In this document: positions 40,791 to 51,603 of the stretch, in pieces | How positions within the stretch are numbered: the first letter of the stretch is position 1 | Layout of the letters: each line of letters begins with the position of its first letter | DNA from: Fidelibacterota bacterium | GTDB taxonomy: Bacteria; Fidelibacterota; Marinisomatia; Marinisomatales; TCS55 | Length of the DNA stretch: 64,000 nucleotides | Assembly (NCBI GenBank): GCA_016845785.1 | Contig: JAERSH010000018.1 | Location: 1-64,000 of the forward strand | Direction: 5' to 3' | The notes under the pieces: generated by a model | Seen by the model: the letters and a program-made list of their open reading frames with translations, nothing else | The model's database searches: none | What the model was told of the DNA's origin: nothing | Position numbers and translations under genes: made by a program

Positions 40791-41758
40791 GGTCTCACCT
40801 CTATGGCTATGTCTTCAGATAAATAGCTGATTTCATCCATTACCTGGGACGCACGTTCGCGAATAAATTCATTTTCATCCATAAGACTCACCACACGGAG
40901 TGCAGGTACAATGTCTGCGGATGGACTATTGGCTAGGATAGAAAGTGCGCCCATACGGACAGCTTCATTTTCATCTTCTAATAAAATTTTTAAACTGGCA
41001 TCCCGGATGGTTTTATCAGTCTCGAATTCAGATAACAATGCCAGCGCTTTCAGGCGAACCCCCACATTGGTTTCAGTTAAAACAGAAGAAACGAGAACCA
41101 ATTTTTTATTATCGTGAGTGGGAACATTTTCTAATAAGTTGACGGCCTTTAACCGCTTTCCTGGATTTGTGTCATTCAACAATAAATAATAGAGAATTTG
41201 TTGAATCGTTTCATCATTGGAGCCACCGGAAACATCTACATTTTTTTTGGTCTCAACTGCCAAGCGAATATTATTATCCTCGGATTTTTCAAATTGTACA
41301 TCCGAAAGGGAACCCTCTTGAATCAAGCCCATAATTGCCGCAGAAGAGAAACCGTTGTTCGGTTGGATGTCCTGAACAGGATTAACCGATAAAAATCGAC
41401 CCATAACAAAGGCAACAACCACATAGGTTGCCACTGCCCATACCGGCTGACGGGGAGAAAGCGTAGCTGAAAAAATATCCTGAATCTTTTCAAGGAATGG
41501 GGCTGGAGATTTGACCGAATCCATTTGACGAACACGTGCTCGTAAAAGATTGCGTTGGCCCTGGAGCAGTGCTTCATCAGGTTTGAAGGACAGAGATTTT
41601 TCTGTTAATGATAATGTGTTACTTAATTTGGCCACATATCGTTTGAGTTCTGAATTGGATTCCATGTTGGATTCAAATGCATCCTTTTCTTCAGTGGTCA
41701 TGGCATCCATGACGTAGAGCGTAGCCTGTTCTTTTAGATTATTTTGGATATTAGACAT
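40787..41758 (-). CDS. Putative anti-sigma factor with HEAT repeats
   Basis: A 323-residue protein. Residues 1-45 (LKEQATLYVMDAMTTEEKDA then FESNMESNSELKRYV) resemble the cytosolic zinc-type or RskA-type anti-sigma N-terminus, without the classic HxxxCxxC motif. One membrane helix lies at about 105-121 (PVWAVATYVVVAFVMGRFLS). The periplasmic part from about 180 carries HEAT repeats (KRLKAVNLLENVPTHD, VGVRLKALALLSEFET, EAVRMGALSILANSPS). It overlaps the sigma gene by 8 nt. HEAT repeats in the sensory part of an anti-sigma factor are unusual. Confidence 0.78.
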   Translation of the reverse strand: MSNIQNNLKEQATLYVMDAMTTEEKDAFESNMESNSELKRYVAKLSNTLSLTEKSLSFKPDEALLQGQRNLLRARVRQMDSVKSPAPFLEKIQDIFSATLSPRQPVWAVATYVVVAFVMGRFLSVNPVQDIQPNNGFSSAAIMGLIQEGSLSDVQFEKSEDNNIRLAVETKKNVDVSGGSNDETIQQILYYLLLNDTNPGKRLKAVNLLENVPTHDNKKLVLVSSVLTETNVGVRLKALALLSEFETDKTIRDASLKILLEDENEAVRMGALSILANSPSADIVPALRVVSLMDENEFIRERASQVMDEISYLSEDIAIEVRP

Positions 41759-42305
41759 ATTGATAGTCTTTCAGTTCAGTTCTGAGTTTTTCCATGGCGC
41801 GAAATAGGTATTTTTTTACGGTACCTTCACCGATACCCATTATACCGGAAATTTCTCGAATTTTTAGCTGTTGCATATGTTTAAGTAAAAAGGCCGTACG
41901 CTGTTTGTCAGGAAGGGAATCTGCAGCTGATTTCACCGCTTGAATAATTTCTGACTTCGCGGAATCATCATGTGGTTCCTCAGATAATTGCATCAATGGA
42001 TCTGATCCATCTTCGAGCGCTTCCTGAATTGGCATTTTATTTTGCTTACGCTTCATATTATAAAAAGTGTTAACTGTAATGCGATAGAGCCAGGTATAAA
42101 AAGCACTTTGAAAACGAAATTTGCCTATATGTTTATACGCTTTAATAAACACCTCTTGGTAAAGGTCTTCGGCGTCATATTTATTTTGTGTCAGTTGGTA
42201 TGCCAGTGTCATAATCTTTTCATCGTGCATAGCCACAAGTTGGTGAAACGCTTCGGAATCTCCTGCCTGGGCTAAATGTATTAATTGTCTGATATCGTTC
42301 TTCAA
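41751..42305 (-). CDS. ECF RNA polymerase sigma factor
   Basis: A 184-residue group 4 sigma factor. Region 2: LVAMHDEKIMTLAYQLTQNK, AEDLYQEVFIKAYKHIGKFR and YTWLYRITVNTFYNMKRK. Region 4: LPDKQRTAFLLKHMQQLKIR and GIMGIGEGTVKKYLFRAMEK. First gene of a five-gene operon of envelope proteins (37-42 kb); such factors normally direct their own operon. No clear autoregulated promoter was read upstream. The anti-sigma gene overlaps by 8 nt. Confidence 0.95.
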   Translation of the reverse strand: MKNDIRQLIHLAQAGDSEAFHQLVAMHDEKIMTLAYQLTQNKYDAEDLYQEVFIKAYKHIGKFRFQSAFYTWLYRITVNTFYNMKRKQNKMPIQEALEDGSDPLMQLSEEPHDDSAKSEIIQAVKSAADSLPDKQRTAFLLKHMQQLKIREISGIMGIGEGTVKKYLFRAMEKLRTELKDYQYV

Positions 42306-42394
42306 GATTTTCAGTCGTCACACGGGGTATGACACAACTTTATAGAAATGGTTGTCATTGGATTTTAAATTTTATTTAAATGAAATAATAGAAA

Positions 42395-42446
42395 TAAAAA
42401 AGCCCCGTTTATCCATTGTTATGAAACAAGAATAGAGGGGCTTTTT
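42395..42446 (-). terminator. Transcription terminator after mdh
   Basis: AAAAAGCCCC at 42396-42405 pairs with GGGGCTTTTT at 42437-42446, across a 31-nt AT-rich loop. Read on the minus strand the hairpin is followed by a run of T. It is 22 bp beyond the mdh stop codon and also separates mdh from the ECF operon. Confidence 0.8.
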
Positions 42447-42467
42447 AATGGTTGATTCAGGTTTATT

Positions 42468-43433
<966 letters not shown>

Positions 43434-43470
43434 TCATTTGAAATTAATACTTCTAATCTATCCATAAATA

Positions 43471-43504
43471 AAAAACCCTGTTCCACAGAGTAGAACAGGG
43501 TTTA
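43471..43504 (-). terminator. Transcription terminator after rpmA
   Basis: AAACCCTGTTC at 43474-43484 pairs perfectly with GAACAGGGTTT at 43494-43504 (11-bp stem, 9-nt loop); on the minus strand the tail is T-rich. It ends the rng-rplU-rpmA transcript 25 bp after the rpmA stop. Confidence 0.85.
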
Positions 43505-43528
43505 ATTACGGATGAAATGAGATGGATG

Positions 43529-43783
43529 TTATCCGTTAATCACGCTGACAGTTTTGCGGTCTCTGCCTTTTCGGGCAAACTTAACCACACCATCAGCAGT
43601 GGCAAATAACGTATCATCTCCACCACGACGTACATTGACGCCTGGGTGAATTTTTGTACCGCGCTGTTTTAATATAATGCCGCCAGCAAGGATAGCTTGT
43701 CCATCATTCACTTTTACGCCAAGCCGTTTGGCATTTGAATCCCGGCCATTCTTAGAACTACCGACACCTTTCTTATGTGCCAT
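43529..43783 (-). CDS. rpmA: 50S ribosomal protein L27
   Basis: The 84-residue protein begins [20 protein letters not shown], exactly the mature L27 sequence with no cleaved N-terminal peptide of the type seen in Firmicutes. AHKKG reaches towards the peptidyl transferase centre. [15 protein letters not shown] is conserved. It follows rplU by 2 nt in the standard L21-L27 pair. Confidence 0.98.
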   Translation of the reverse strand: MAHKKGVGSSKNGRDSNAKRLGVKVNDGQAILAGGIILKQRGTKIHPGVNVRRGGDDTLFATADGVVKFARKGRDRKTVSVING

Positions 43784-43785
43784 AC

Positions 43786-44160
43786 TTAACCTTCCTTTTC
43801 TTCAGCTGGTTTCGCTTTTTTCTTTGGTGCAGCTTTCTTTTTTGCTGCAGATGCTGATATTGAATCAATCTGAACCAAAGAATAATCTTGTCTATGGCCG
43901 TTTTTACGGCGATAGCCTTTACGACGTTTTTTCTTAAAAACGATTACTTTACGGTCACGACCATGATCCAGCACAGTGCCAGACACGGACATACCTTTAA
44001 TGGTTGGTTTCCCAACCTGAACTTTTTTACCGTCGTCGGCCAAAAGGACGTCTTCAAACTTAACCTTTTTGCCGGCTTCTGTCTCAAGAAGTGCCACTTT
44101 AATCTGGTCACCCTCTGCGACGCGGTATTGTTTTCCTGCTATATTAACGATTGCAAACAT
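43786..44160 (-). CDS. rplU: 50S ribosomal protein L21
   Basis: L21 of 124 residues; the natural start is [18 protein letters not shown] at 44160, 12 bases inside a longer open frame. [15 protein letters not shown] is the rRNA-binding loop. About 20 residues beyond the usual end form a Lys/Ala/Pro-rich tail ([17 protein letters not shown]), a common kind of C-terminal addition. Located directly upstream of rpmA and downstream of rng. Confidence 0.96.
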   Translation of the reverse strand: MFAIVNIAGKQYRVAEGDQIKVALLETEAGKKVKFEDVLLADDGKKVQVGKPTIKGMSVSGTVLDHGRDRKVIVFKKKRRKGYRRKNGHRQDYSLVQIDSISASAAKKKAAPKKKAKPAEEKEG

Positions 44161-44186
44161 TTTTACTCCCAAAAAAGCCCGGAAAT

Positions 44187-45761
44187 TTAACCATTATCAT
44201 GCTTGTGTTCAACACCTACGTGCTCAATTTCTTCTTGACCATTTTTGGTATTTAGAAATCGGAATTCATCTCGGGCGATCCTTGGGTTCCCCTCGATAGA
44301 AATGTATGTGAAGTTTTGCCACATGAGTCCGCGAAGGGCTTTTTTATTGTCCTTCAAAAATTCAGCAATCTCGGGATGTAGCTCCAATTTAAGTTTTAAA
44401 CTGCGATGTTTCGATTTATAACGGCGGAGCCAATGGTCGATTCGGGTGATTAATGTCTCTCGGGACATGATTCGGCCTGCACCATGACAGGTGGGGCACT
44501 CTTCACTCATAGAATCCAATAGGCTTAATCGAATCCGTTGCCGTGTCATTTCTAATAAACCGAATTCAGAAATGGGAGAAACGGCCACTTTGGCGCGATC
44601 TTTTTTCAACTCCTTCCTTAATTCGTAATATACTTTGCGTCGGTTCGATTCTTCCCGCATATCGATAAAATCAATAACAACCAGTCCGGAAAGGTCTCTC
44701 AAACGAAGCTGGCGAGCCACTTCTTTACAGGTCTCCAGATTGATCTTTAATGAATTTTCTTCATGATTTTTCTTGCCGACAAATCGGCCGCTATTTACAT
44801 CCACCACGACCATGGCTTCTGTCTTTTCAATAATGAGATAGGCACCACTTTTCAGCCAAACCTTGGGTCGAAGGAGTTTATCCAGCTCATTTTCTACACC
44901 CATACTTTCAAAAAGCGGCTGTTTTAATTTATAATGTTCCAACCGATTCGCCATATTGGGGGAGACATCCTCCAAATAGCTTTGGAGTTTGCGGTATAAT
45001 TTTTTCGAATCGATTACAATTTTGCTGATATCAGGCGTAAAAAGATCACGAATAACACTGGAAGCCGTTTCCAAATCTTCATATACGAGGGCTGCACCTT
45101 TCGCGCGATCGCTTTTGGCCTGCAGCTTTTTCCAATTTTCCACCAGCATATTGAAATCATTTTGGATCAGTTCTTCACTTTTGCCTTCTGCAACGGTACG
45201 AACGATTACACCCATTTCCTTATCTTTTAAGGAGGAAACAATCTTTTTCAATCTGCGCCGTTCGTATTTATCCCAGATTTTTTTGGATATACCGATATAT
45301 TTTGCATTAGGGACTAAAACAAGTAATCGGCCCGGAAGGGCAATTTCGGTGGTGACGCGAGGACCTTTTCCTGCAAAGGCTTCTTTGATGACCTGGACAT
45401 ATATATCCTGCCCAGTTTTCAAATCTACGCTTATGTTATCCTGGAATCTTCGCCGATTTTTTGGATGACCATATTTACCTTTTTGGCCATTGGATGATCG
45501 TCGATCCCTATCATCTATATCCGCTAGATAAGCGGGGTTTTCTATCTCAGAAAAGGGGAGAAATGCATTGATATCATAACCGATATCGACAAAGGCCGCC
45601 TGCATGCCGGGGAGGACATTTTCAACCTGTCCTTTATATATATTCCCGACCATGCGATGTCGGTCCTGCTTCTCGACGTACACTTCTACAAGTGTGCCAT
45701 CCTCAATGATGGCAATACGAGATTCTCCCATACTTTCGCTGATATAAATCTCTTTCTTCAT
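44187..45761 (-). CDS. rng: Ribonuclease G
   Basis: Single-strand endoribonuclease of the RNase E/G family, 524 residues. An S1 domain (GNIYKGQVENVLPGMQAAFV) is followed by the catalytic DNase I-like domain with VVVDVNSGRFVG and VVIDFIDMREESNRR, whose Asp residues bind magnesium. ECPTCHGAGRI supplies the zinc-link CPxC. Absence of a long disordered C-terminal half marks it as RNase G rather than E. It leads the rng-rplU-rpmA transcript. Confidence 0.95.
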   Translation of the reverse strand: MKKEIYISESMGESRIAIIEDGTLVEVYVEKQDRHRMVGNIYKGQVENVLPGMQAAFVDIGYDINAFLPFSEIENPAYLADIDDRDRRSSNGQKGKYGHPKNRRRFQDNISVDLKTGQDIYVQVIKEAFAGKGPRVTTEIALPGRLLVLVPNAKYIGISKKIWDKYERRRLKKIVSSLKDKEMGVIVRTVAEGKSEELIQNDFNMLVENWKKLQAKSDRAKGAALVYEDLETASSVIRDLFTPDISKIVIDSKKLYRKLQSYLEDVSPNMANRLEHYKLKQPLFESMGVENELDKLLRPKVWLKSGAYLIIEKTEAMVVVDVNSGRFVGKKNHEENSLKINLETCKEVARQLRLRDLSGLVVIDFIDMREESNRRKVYYELRKELKKDRAKVAVSPISEFGLLEMTRQRIRLSLLDSMSEECPTCHGAGRIMSRETLITRIDHWLRRYKSKHRSLKLKLELHPEIAEFLKDNKKALRGLMWQNFTYISIEGNPRIARDEFRFLNTKNGQEEIEHVGVEHKHDNG

Positions 45762-46126
45762 ATTCTAACTCCCAAGATTTATCAACTGTGGGTTACTGTT
45801 ATTTAGGATGGAAGACGAAGGGAAGGAGGCAGTCGGCCCTTCAGCCGAGGTAGAACGCTACAGAAAAATTTGTTTTATCTTCTGAAGGCTGAAAAATTTT
45901 TTAATTGTCGTGCGTGGGTCTAGAATCAGACCGTAAAAACTTTTTGGATTTGCACCTTCAATTCATCTACATCCGATAGGGAAACTACGGCAAGTGCTCT
46001 GGCAGACCAAGGAATATCACACGTTGACATATTCATTGAATCCCAATGATAAATACACCTAATTTTGCTGCGTCGTGATTTGCGCCCTATTGCCGCGACA
46101 TGAAATAATGGTGCTAAAAAGGACTG
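45762..46126 (+). promoter_or_regulatory. Structured 5' leader region of metH (part shared with rng upstream region)
   Basis: The 414-bp gap between the divergent rng and metH genes contains several local hairpins: TCGGC/GCCGA (45833-45848), GTAG-AACG-CTAC (45850-45861) and GGTCT/AGACC (45917-45932). TTCAGCC at 45840-45846 can also pair with GGCTGAA at 45887-45893, which is followed by a T-rich run. Together with the terminator just before metH this looks like a regulatory leader. I could not match it to SAM, SAH or cobalamin riboswitch consensus sequences. Confidence 0.4.
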
Positions 46127-46156
46127 AAACCCCGACTTTAGCGCCGGGGTTTTTTA
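46127..46156 (+). terminator. Intrinsic terminator or attenuator 20 nt upstream of metH
   Basis: AAACCCCG at 46127-46134 pairs with CGGGGTTT at 46145-46152, followed by further T residues. It points along the plus strand into metH, whose ATG is at 46176. GGTGCTAAA at 46110-46118 can instead pair with TTTAGCGCC at 46137-46145 (one G-U pair), which reaches into the right arm, so an antiterminator is possible. Alternative: terminator of an unannotated small RNA. Confidence 0.7.
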
Positions 46157-46175
46157 TTTTCAGTAAGAAAGAAAA

Positions 46176-49100
46176 ATGATTAGAGAATTATTAAAAGAAA
46201 AAATATTGGTACTGGATGGTGCTATGGGCACCATGGTACAGTCCTATAACTTGACGGAAAATGACTTCCGAGGCGATCGGTTTAAAGATCACGAGAAAGA
46301 TCTCAAGGGGAATAATGATTTTCTGTGTCTGACTCGTCCAGAAGTGGTTGGAGAAATCCATAAAGCCTATTTTGATGCAGGGGCGGATATTGTGGAAACC
46401 AATACTTTTAATGCCAATGCCATTTCACAATTGGATTATGGAACAGAAGATCTTTCTTACGAGATCAATGTAGAAGCAGCGAAAATTGCAAAATCTGTGG
46501 CGAAATCATATTCTGATAAACCACGATTTGTGGCCGGCGCGCTTGGACCCACAAACCGTACAGCATCTTTAAGTCCGGATGTGAATAATCCCGGATTTCG
46601 TAATACAAACTTTGATGAATTGAAGACCGCCTATTTTGATCAGGCCAAAGGGTTGCTGGATGGGGGTGTCGATTTATTTTTAGTGGAAACCGTTTTTGAT
46701 ACCCTGAATTGTAAAGCCGCCCTTTATGCCATCAGAGAATTACTCGAAGACAGAAATGTAGATATACCCATATTCGTTTCAGGAACGATTACGGATGCAA
46801 GTGGAAGAACTCTCTCTGGGCAAACAGTAGAAGCCTTTTGGCATTCGATCCGTCATGCAGATCTTGTGGCAGTCGGTCTCAATTGTGCATTGGGCGCTGA
46901 TCAAATGCGACCGTGGTTAAGTGAACTCTCCAACGCTGCGGATATTAATGTATTTGCCTATCCAAATGCGGGTCTTCCCAATGAGTTCGGTGAATATGAC
47001 CAATCACCGGAAGCCATGGCAGCAGTCATAAAAGAATTTGGGGAAAGCGGATTGGTCAATATGGTGGGTGGGTGCTGTGGTACTACGCCAGACCATATCC
47101 GAGCCATTGCTGAAACCGTTAATGGTATTCAGCCAAGAACTATCCCTGAAATTGAACACCTAACCAAATTAAGTGGGTTAGAGCCCGTAACGATTCGTCC
47201 TGAGAGCAATTTTGTCAATGTGGGTGAACGAACGAATGTAACAGGATCTGCCAAATTCAAGCGTCTTATTAAAGAAGACAATTATGAAGAAGCATTATCT
47301 GTGGCAAGGCAGCAGATAGAAAACGGCGCCCAAATTATCGATGTGAATATGGATGAAGGACTTCTTGACTCTGAACAAGCCATGGAAATTTTCCTGCGGT
47401 TAATCGCGGCAGAACCGGACATTGCAAAAGTTCCTGTCATGGTTGATTCCTCCAAATGGACGGTGTTAGAGACGGGACTAAAAAACCTTCAAGGGAAAGG
47501 GATTGTCAATTCCATATCCATGAAAGAAGGAGAAGCTGAATTTATACGTCAAGCTAACATTATAAAGAAATATGGTGCAGCCGTGATCGTGATGGCTTTT
47601 GATGAAAAGGGGCAAGCTGATTCCTATGACCGAAAGGTGGAAATCTGTACACGGGCATATACAATATTAACTGACCGGGTTGGCTTCCCACCGGAAGATA
47701 TCATTTTTGATCCGAATATTTTTGCCGTGGCCACAGGGATTGAAGAACACAATGAATACGGAAAAGCATTTATTGATGCTGCAAAGACCATCAAAGAAAC
47801 CCTTCCAAGGGTCCATATTAGTGGTGGTGTATCCAATTTATCATTTTCATTCCGTGGGAATAATGGTGTGAGAGAAGCCATGCATTCCGCCTTTTTGTAT
47901 CATGCCATTCAGGCGGGGATGGATATGGGGATTGTGAATGCAGGACAGCTCACCGTTTACGATGATATTGCGCCGGATTTGAAGGAACGCGTTGAAGATG
48001 TCCTTTTCAATCGTCGGGATGATGGAACGGAAAGATTGGTAGAAATTGCCGAAGAATATCGCGGTGTGAAGCGATCAGAGGTGAAGGATCTCTCCTGGCG
48101 AGAAAATACCGTTGAAGCGCGGTTAAGCCATGCGTTGGTAGAAGGCATCATTGATTATATTGATGAAGATACAGAAGAAGCGCGGCAACAATATGACCGC
48201 CCGATTCATGTGATCGAAGGTCCCCTCATGGATGGTATGAATGTGGTGGGAGATTTATTCGGTTCCGGAAAAATGTTTCTGCCTCAAGTGGTGAAGTCAG
48301 CCCGAGTCATGAAAAAAGCGGTGGCCCATTTGATTCCTTTTATTGAAAAAGAAAAAGATGAATTGGGACTCACGGGCAAGTCCAATGGCAAAATTGTAAT
48401 GGCCACTGTAAAAGGGGATGTCCACGATATTGGTAAAAATATCGTTGGTGTGGTCTTAGGCTGCAACGGATATGATATTGTGGATTTGGGTGTCATGGTG
48501 CCTTCCGATAAAATTTTATCCACAGCCAAAGATGAAGAGGCAGATATTATCGGTCTCTCCGGATTAATCACCCCCAGTCTGGATGAAATGGTTCATGTGG
48601 CATCTGAAATGGAACGATTGAATTTTGACATTCCATTATTAATAGGTGGCGCCACCACAAGTCGAAAACATACGGCGGTCAAAATTGAAGAAAATTATTC
48701 CGGTCCATCCATTCATGTGATTGATGCATCTCGAGCCGTGGGCGTGGTGAGTAAACTCATGAATGAAAATGAAAAAGATTCATTTGTTGATGAAATCCGA
48801 AATGATTTTCAAAAAATCCGAGACACACGTGCCCAAAAAGCAACCAAACCATCTCTTTCAATTGAAGCAGCTCGAAACAGAAAATTTCAAATCAATTGGG
48901 ATGAATATGCACCACCAAAACCCAATATGGAAGGTATCAAAGTTTTTGAAAATTATCCATTGAGTGAATTGGTGGATTATATCGATTGGTCTCCATTTTT
49001 TCATGCGTGGGAATTAAAAGGTGTTTATCCTCGGATACTTGAGGACAAAGTGGTCGGAGAGGAAGCCAGAAAATTATTGAATGATGGGAAGGCTCTTTTA

Positions 49101-49706
49101 AATCGAATTATTTCAGAAAAATCACTCACCGCCAAAGGCGTGATTGGGATTCATCCTGCATATGCATTGAATGAATCTGTGATGGTAGATGATGTCACAT
49201 TCAATTTTCCTCGACAAACTGTAGATAAAGGTGCCAATGCTACCAATTACTCCTTGGCAGACTTTGTTGCGCCTAAAAATGATTTTATCGGCACGTTCGC
49301 GGTGACCACCGGTCATGGGTTGGAATCCATCGTAAAAGAATTTGAAGATGAACATGATGATTATAATGCGATTATGGCAAAAGTATTGGCAGACCGATTG
49401 GCAGAAGCATTTGCTGAACGATTGCATGAACGGGTTCGAAAAGAATTCTGGGGTTATGCTGCAGATGAATCTTTGGATAATGAAAAATTGATCAAAGAAT
49501 CGTATCGTGGCATTCGTCCAGCGCCGGGATATCCCGCCTGTCCTGATCATGCTGAGAAGGATAAAATTTGGAAATTGCTCAATGTGGAAGAAAATACAGG
49601 CATATCTCTGACTGAAAGTAGAGCCATGTATCCGGCTGCATCTGTAAGTGGATGGTACTTCTCTCATCCCGAATCACGATATTTTTCTGTGAGTAAAGAA
49701 GATTAA
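46176..49706 (+). CDS. metH: Cobalamin-dependent methionine synthase
   Basis: Transfers the methyl group of methyltetrahydrofolate to homocysteine through cobalamin. At 1176 residues all four modules are present: homocysteine-binding barrel [20 protein letters not shown] with zinc motif [12 protein letters not shown]; pterin-binding domain ([18 protein letters not shown]); B12 cap and B12-binding domain with [20 protein letters not shown] (DxHxxG His); and the S-adenosylmethionine reactivation domain ending [21 protein letters not shown] terminator-like hairpin lies just upstream. The next gene starts at the following base. Confidence 0.97.
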   Translation: MIRELLKEKILVLDGAMGTMVQSYNLTENDFRGDRFKDHEKDLKGNNDFLCLTRPEVVGEIHKAYFDAGADIVETNTFNANAISQLDYGTEDLSYEINVEAAKIAKSVAKSYSDKPRFVAGALGPTNRTASLSPDVNNPGFRNTNFDELKTAYFDQAKGLLDGGVDLFLVETVFDTLNCKAALYAIRELLEDRNVDIPIFVSGTITDASGRTLSGQTVEAFWHSIRHADLVAVGLNCALGADQMRPWLSELSNAADINVFAYPNAGLPNEFGEYDQSPEAMAAVIKEFGESGLVNMVGGCCGTTPDHIRAIAETVNGIQPRTIPEIEHLTKLSGLEPVTIRPESNFVNVGERTNVTGSAKFKRLIKEDNYEEALSVARQQIENGAQIIDVNMDEGLLDSEQAMEIFLRLIAAEPDIAKVPVMVDSSKWTVLETGLKNLQGKGIVNSISMKEGEAEFIRQANIIKKYGAAVIVMAFDEKGQADSYDRKVEICTRAYTILTDRVGFPPEDIIFDPNIFAVATGIEEHNEYGKAFIDAAKTIKETLPRVHISGGVSNLSFSFRGNNGVREAMHSAFLYHAIQAGMDMGIVNAGQLTVYDDIAPDLKERVEDVLFNRRDDGTERLVEIAEEYRGVKRSEVKDLSWRENTVEARLSHALVEGIIDYIDEDTEEARQQYDRPIHVIEGPLMDGMNVVGDLFGSGKMFLPQVVKSARVMKKAVAHLIPFIEKEKDELGLTGKSNGKIVMATVKGDVHDIGKNIVGVVLGCNGYDIVDLGVMVPSDKILSTAKDEEADIIGLSGLITPSLDEMVHVASEMERLNFDIPLLIGGATTSRKHTAVKIEENYSGPSIHVIDASRAVGVVSKLMNENEKDSFVDEIRNDFQKIRDTRAQKATKPSLSIEAARNRKFQINWDEYAPPKPNMEGIKVFENYPLSELVDYIDWSPFFHAWELKGVYPRILEDKVVGEEARKLLNDGKALLNRIISEKSLTAKGVIGIHPAYALNESVMVDDVTFNFPRQTVDKGANATNYSLADFVAPKNDFIGTFAVTTGHGLESIVKEFEDEHDDYNAIMAKVLADRLAEAFAERLHERVRKEFWGYAADESLDNEKLIKESYRGIRPAPGYPACPDHAEKDKIWKLLNVEENTGISLTESRAMYPAASVSGWYFSHPESRYFSVSKED

Positions 49707-50369
49707 ATGATTGCCCAATCCACATTTGATTTTCTTACAGAACTAAAGCAAAACAACAATCGGGAATGGTATCACGCCAACAAAGATCGATTCAAGGATG
49801 CACAACAAAATTTTATCGATTTTGTTGCCATGCTCCTATTCCGCATTTCAGAATTTGATGCAAATATGATTGGGACGGAACCGAAAGATTGTTTATTTCG
49901 CATCTATCGGGATATCCGTTTTTCTAAAGATAAAACACCCTACAAAACATGGTTTAGCGCCAGTATGAATCCCGGTGGACGAAAGCGAATGGGCGCCGGA
50001 TATTATATTACTGTGAATCCGGAAGGGTCATATCTGGCTGGAGGCGTTTGGCATCCGGATAAGGATACATTAACTGCCATTCGTGAATATATAGTGGCCT
50101 GGCCCAATCAATTTGAATCCATTGTGAATGACAATGGATTTAGGCAAACATTTGGTGAATTAGGCGGAGATCGTCTAAAAGTAGCGCCAAAGGGATATCC
50201 CAAGGATCATCCACAAATCGAATGGCTAAAGTATAAAGACTTTATTGTGAGTCGATCGATTCCCAATTCTCAATTTCAATCCGATCGAATTTTTGATTTT
50301 GCCTTTGGTGGTTATCACCAAATGGCGGATTTTATCGCTTTCTTGAGAAAAGCGAACAATCAATCATAA
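49707..50369 (+). CDS. DUF2461 protein
   Basis: A 220-residue DUF2461 protein: STFDFLTELKQNNNREWYHA then NKDRFKDAQQNFIDFVAML at the N-terminus, FRIYRDIRFSKDKTPYKTWF in the middle and KYKDFIVSRSIPN towards the end. The family is widespread and without established function. It begins directly after the metH stop and probably reads from the same transcript; a functional tie with methionine synthesis is not known. Confidence 0.9.
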   Translation: MIAQSTFDFLTELKQNNNREWYHANKDRFKDAQQNFIDFVAMLLFRISEFDANMIGTEPKDCLFRIYRDIRFSKDKTPYKTWFSASMNPGGRKRMGAGYYITVNPEGSYLAGGVWHPDKDTLTAIREYIVAWPNQFESIVNDNGFRQTFGELGGDRLKVAPKGYPKDHPQIEWLKYKDFIVSRSIPNSQFQSDRIFDFAFGGYHQMADFIAFLRKANNQS

Positions 50370-50741
50370 TCGCTTAATTCGTTCTTTACCCCCAAGGATC
50401 ATCAGCGGCATAATGGATGCCAAAAAGATAATATGATACCATGCGGGCATGGCATCCCAATAACTAATTTGGACCACAACAGCAAAGACAAAGTTTAATA
50501 CAGCACTGGCTTTAATCCACTTGAGATGATCTGATGCGGCGATAAGCCCAACAATGTATCCTGCAGCCACAGAACATATAAAAGTGAGAACCAAACTGGC
50601 TAAAACCATAGCGGTGGTTTGTGGAATCATGTTTTCAAATTGACCGGGGAATGCACCCATGAGAATGGGAACAAGTATGACATTACACAGGACGCCCCAG
50701 CTGAGCCATCCTGAAATGACGGCTAAAATATTTCGAACCAT
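50364..50741 (-). CDS. Small integral membrane protein with four helices
   Basis: A 125-residue membrane protein with hydrophobic segments at about 4-26 (ILAVISGWLSWGVLCNVILV), 42-68 (TAMVLASLVLTFICSVAAGY), 80-100 and 100-118 (IIFLASIMPLMILGG). It overlaps the DUF2461 gene end by 6 nt on the opposite strand. A good AGGT-type site precedes the ATG. No recognised family or active residues. Confidence 0.65.
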   Translation of the reverse strand: MVRNILAVISGWLSWGVLCNVILVPILMGAFPGQFENMIPQTTAMVLASLVLTFICSVAAGYIVGLIAASDHLKWIKASAVLNFVFAVVVQISYWDAMPAWYHIIFLASIMPLMILGGKERIKRL

Positions 50742-50819
50742 TTTACCTCCAATTGATTAGGTCAATTTAACCCATAAAAATAAAGGGGTGGAAAGATAGA
50801 TTTTCCTAACTTTTGGGCC

Positions 50820-51602
50820 ATGAATTCTGATTTAAAACTAGCAAAAGATGCCGCCATTGAAGCGGGCGCAATTATTTTAAACTATTATAAAGCGGATTAT
50901 GAAATCAAAGATAAAGGGTATCATAATCCGGTCACCACGGCGGACTATGCCGCTGACACGAGATTGAAAGAGATTCTCACAGAAGCCCGACCCGATTACG
51001 GATGGCTTTCGGAAGAAACAGTGGATTCTCCCAAGCGATTAACCAAAGAACGTGTTTGGGTAGTAGATCCATTGGATGGCACCAAAGAATTCGTGGAAGG
51101 TGTACCCAACTTTGTGGTGAGCGTGGCATTGGTGGAAAATGGCGTACCTTTTGTTGGCGTTTTATTTAATCCGGTCACGAAAGAAATATTTACCGCTGCC
51201 AAAGGAGAAGGAGCCTTCCTTAATGATGAGTCGATACAATGTGCCACCAAGGATGATGTGGGAGAAATGGTCATCCTAAATAGTCGTTCTGAAACACGCC
51301 GTGGATTGTGGTCACCTTATGATGGCACTTTTGGAGAATTACGCGCAGTTGGATCCGTGGCCTATAAACTGGGACTCACTGCAGCAGGAAAAGCCGACAT
51401 TTTTGCATCGCTCCGCCCCAAGAATGAGTGGGATATCTGCGCCGGGAATTGCATCATGAATGAAGCGGGCGGAAAACTTATCGATTTAAATAATGAACAA
51501 AGACTGTATAATCAGAAAAATACCTTAATTTCTCCCGGTTTAGTCGCCGGTGAAATCAATGCTGTAGATAAGACTTATAAAATTTTGACAGGAATAAATT
51601 AA
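50820..51602 (+). CDS. Inositol monophosphatase/CysQ-family phosphatase
   Basis: A 260-residue phosphatase. Metal motifs: WLSEETVDS (acidic Glu), WVVDPLDGTKEFVEGVPNFVVS (DPLDGT) and EWDICAGNCIMNEAGG (WD-x-AAG type). This set is shared by 3'(2'),5'-bisphosphate nucleotidase (CysQ) and inositol monophosphatase. DPLDGTKEF and VGVLFNPVTKEIFTA lean to CysQ, which clears PAP from sulfate assimilation, but the sequence alone does not decide. It stands two bases before thyX. Confidence 0.88.
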   Translation: MNSDLKLAKDAAIEAGAIILNYYKADYEIKDKGYHNPVTTADYAADTRLKEILTEARPDYGWLSEETVDSPKRLTKERVWVVDPLDGTKEFVEGVPNFVVSVALVENGVPFVGVLFNPVTKEIFTAAKGEGAFLNDESIQCATKDDVGEMVILNSRSETRRGLWSPYDGTFGELRAVGSVAYKLGLTAAGKADIFASLRPKNEWDICAGNCIMNEAGGKLIDLNNEQRLYNQKNTLISPGLVAGEINAVDKTYKILTGIN

Positions 51603-51603
51603 A

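Noticed and set aside
44989-45468. Plus-strand open frame of 159 codons opposite rng
   Set aside because: It is antisense to the conserved catalytic domain of ribonuclease G and its translation has no domain-like composition.
45780-46126. RNase P RNA, tmRNA or signal recognition RNA in the rng-metH gap
   Set aside because: None of the conserved core sequences of these RNAs was found on either strand; GGGAAGGAGGCAG only vaguely resembles the signal recognition RNA tip.
45780-46126. Cobalamin or SAM-I riboswitch before metH
   Set aside because: No GCCACTG box, no SAM-I GGCAACC-type core in a suitable position. The attenuator is real, the class is not recognised.
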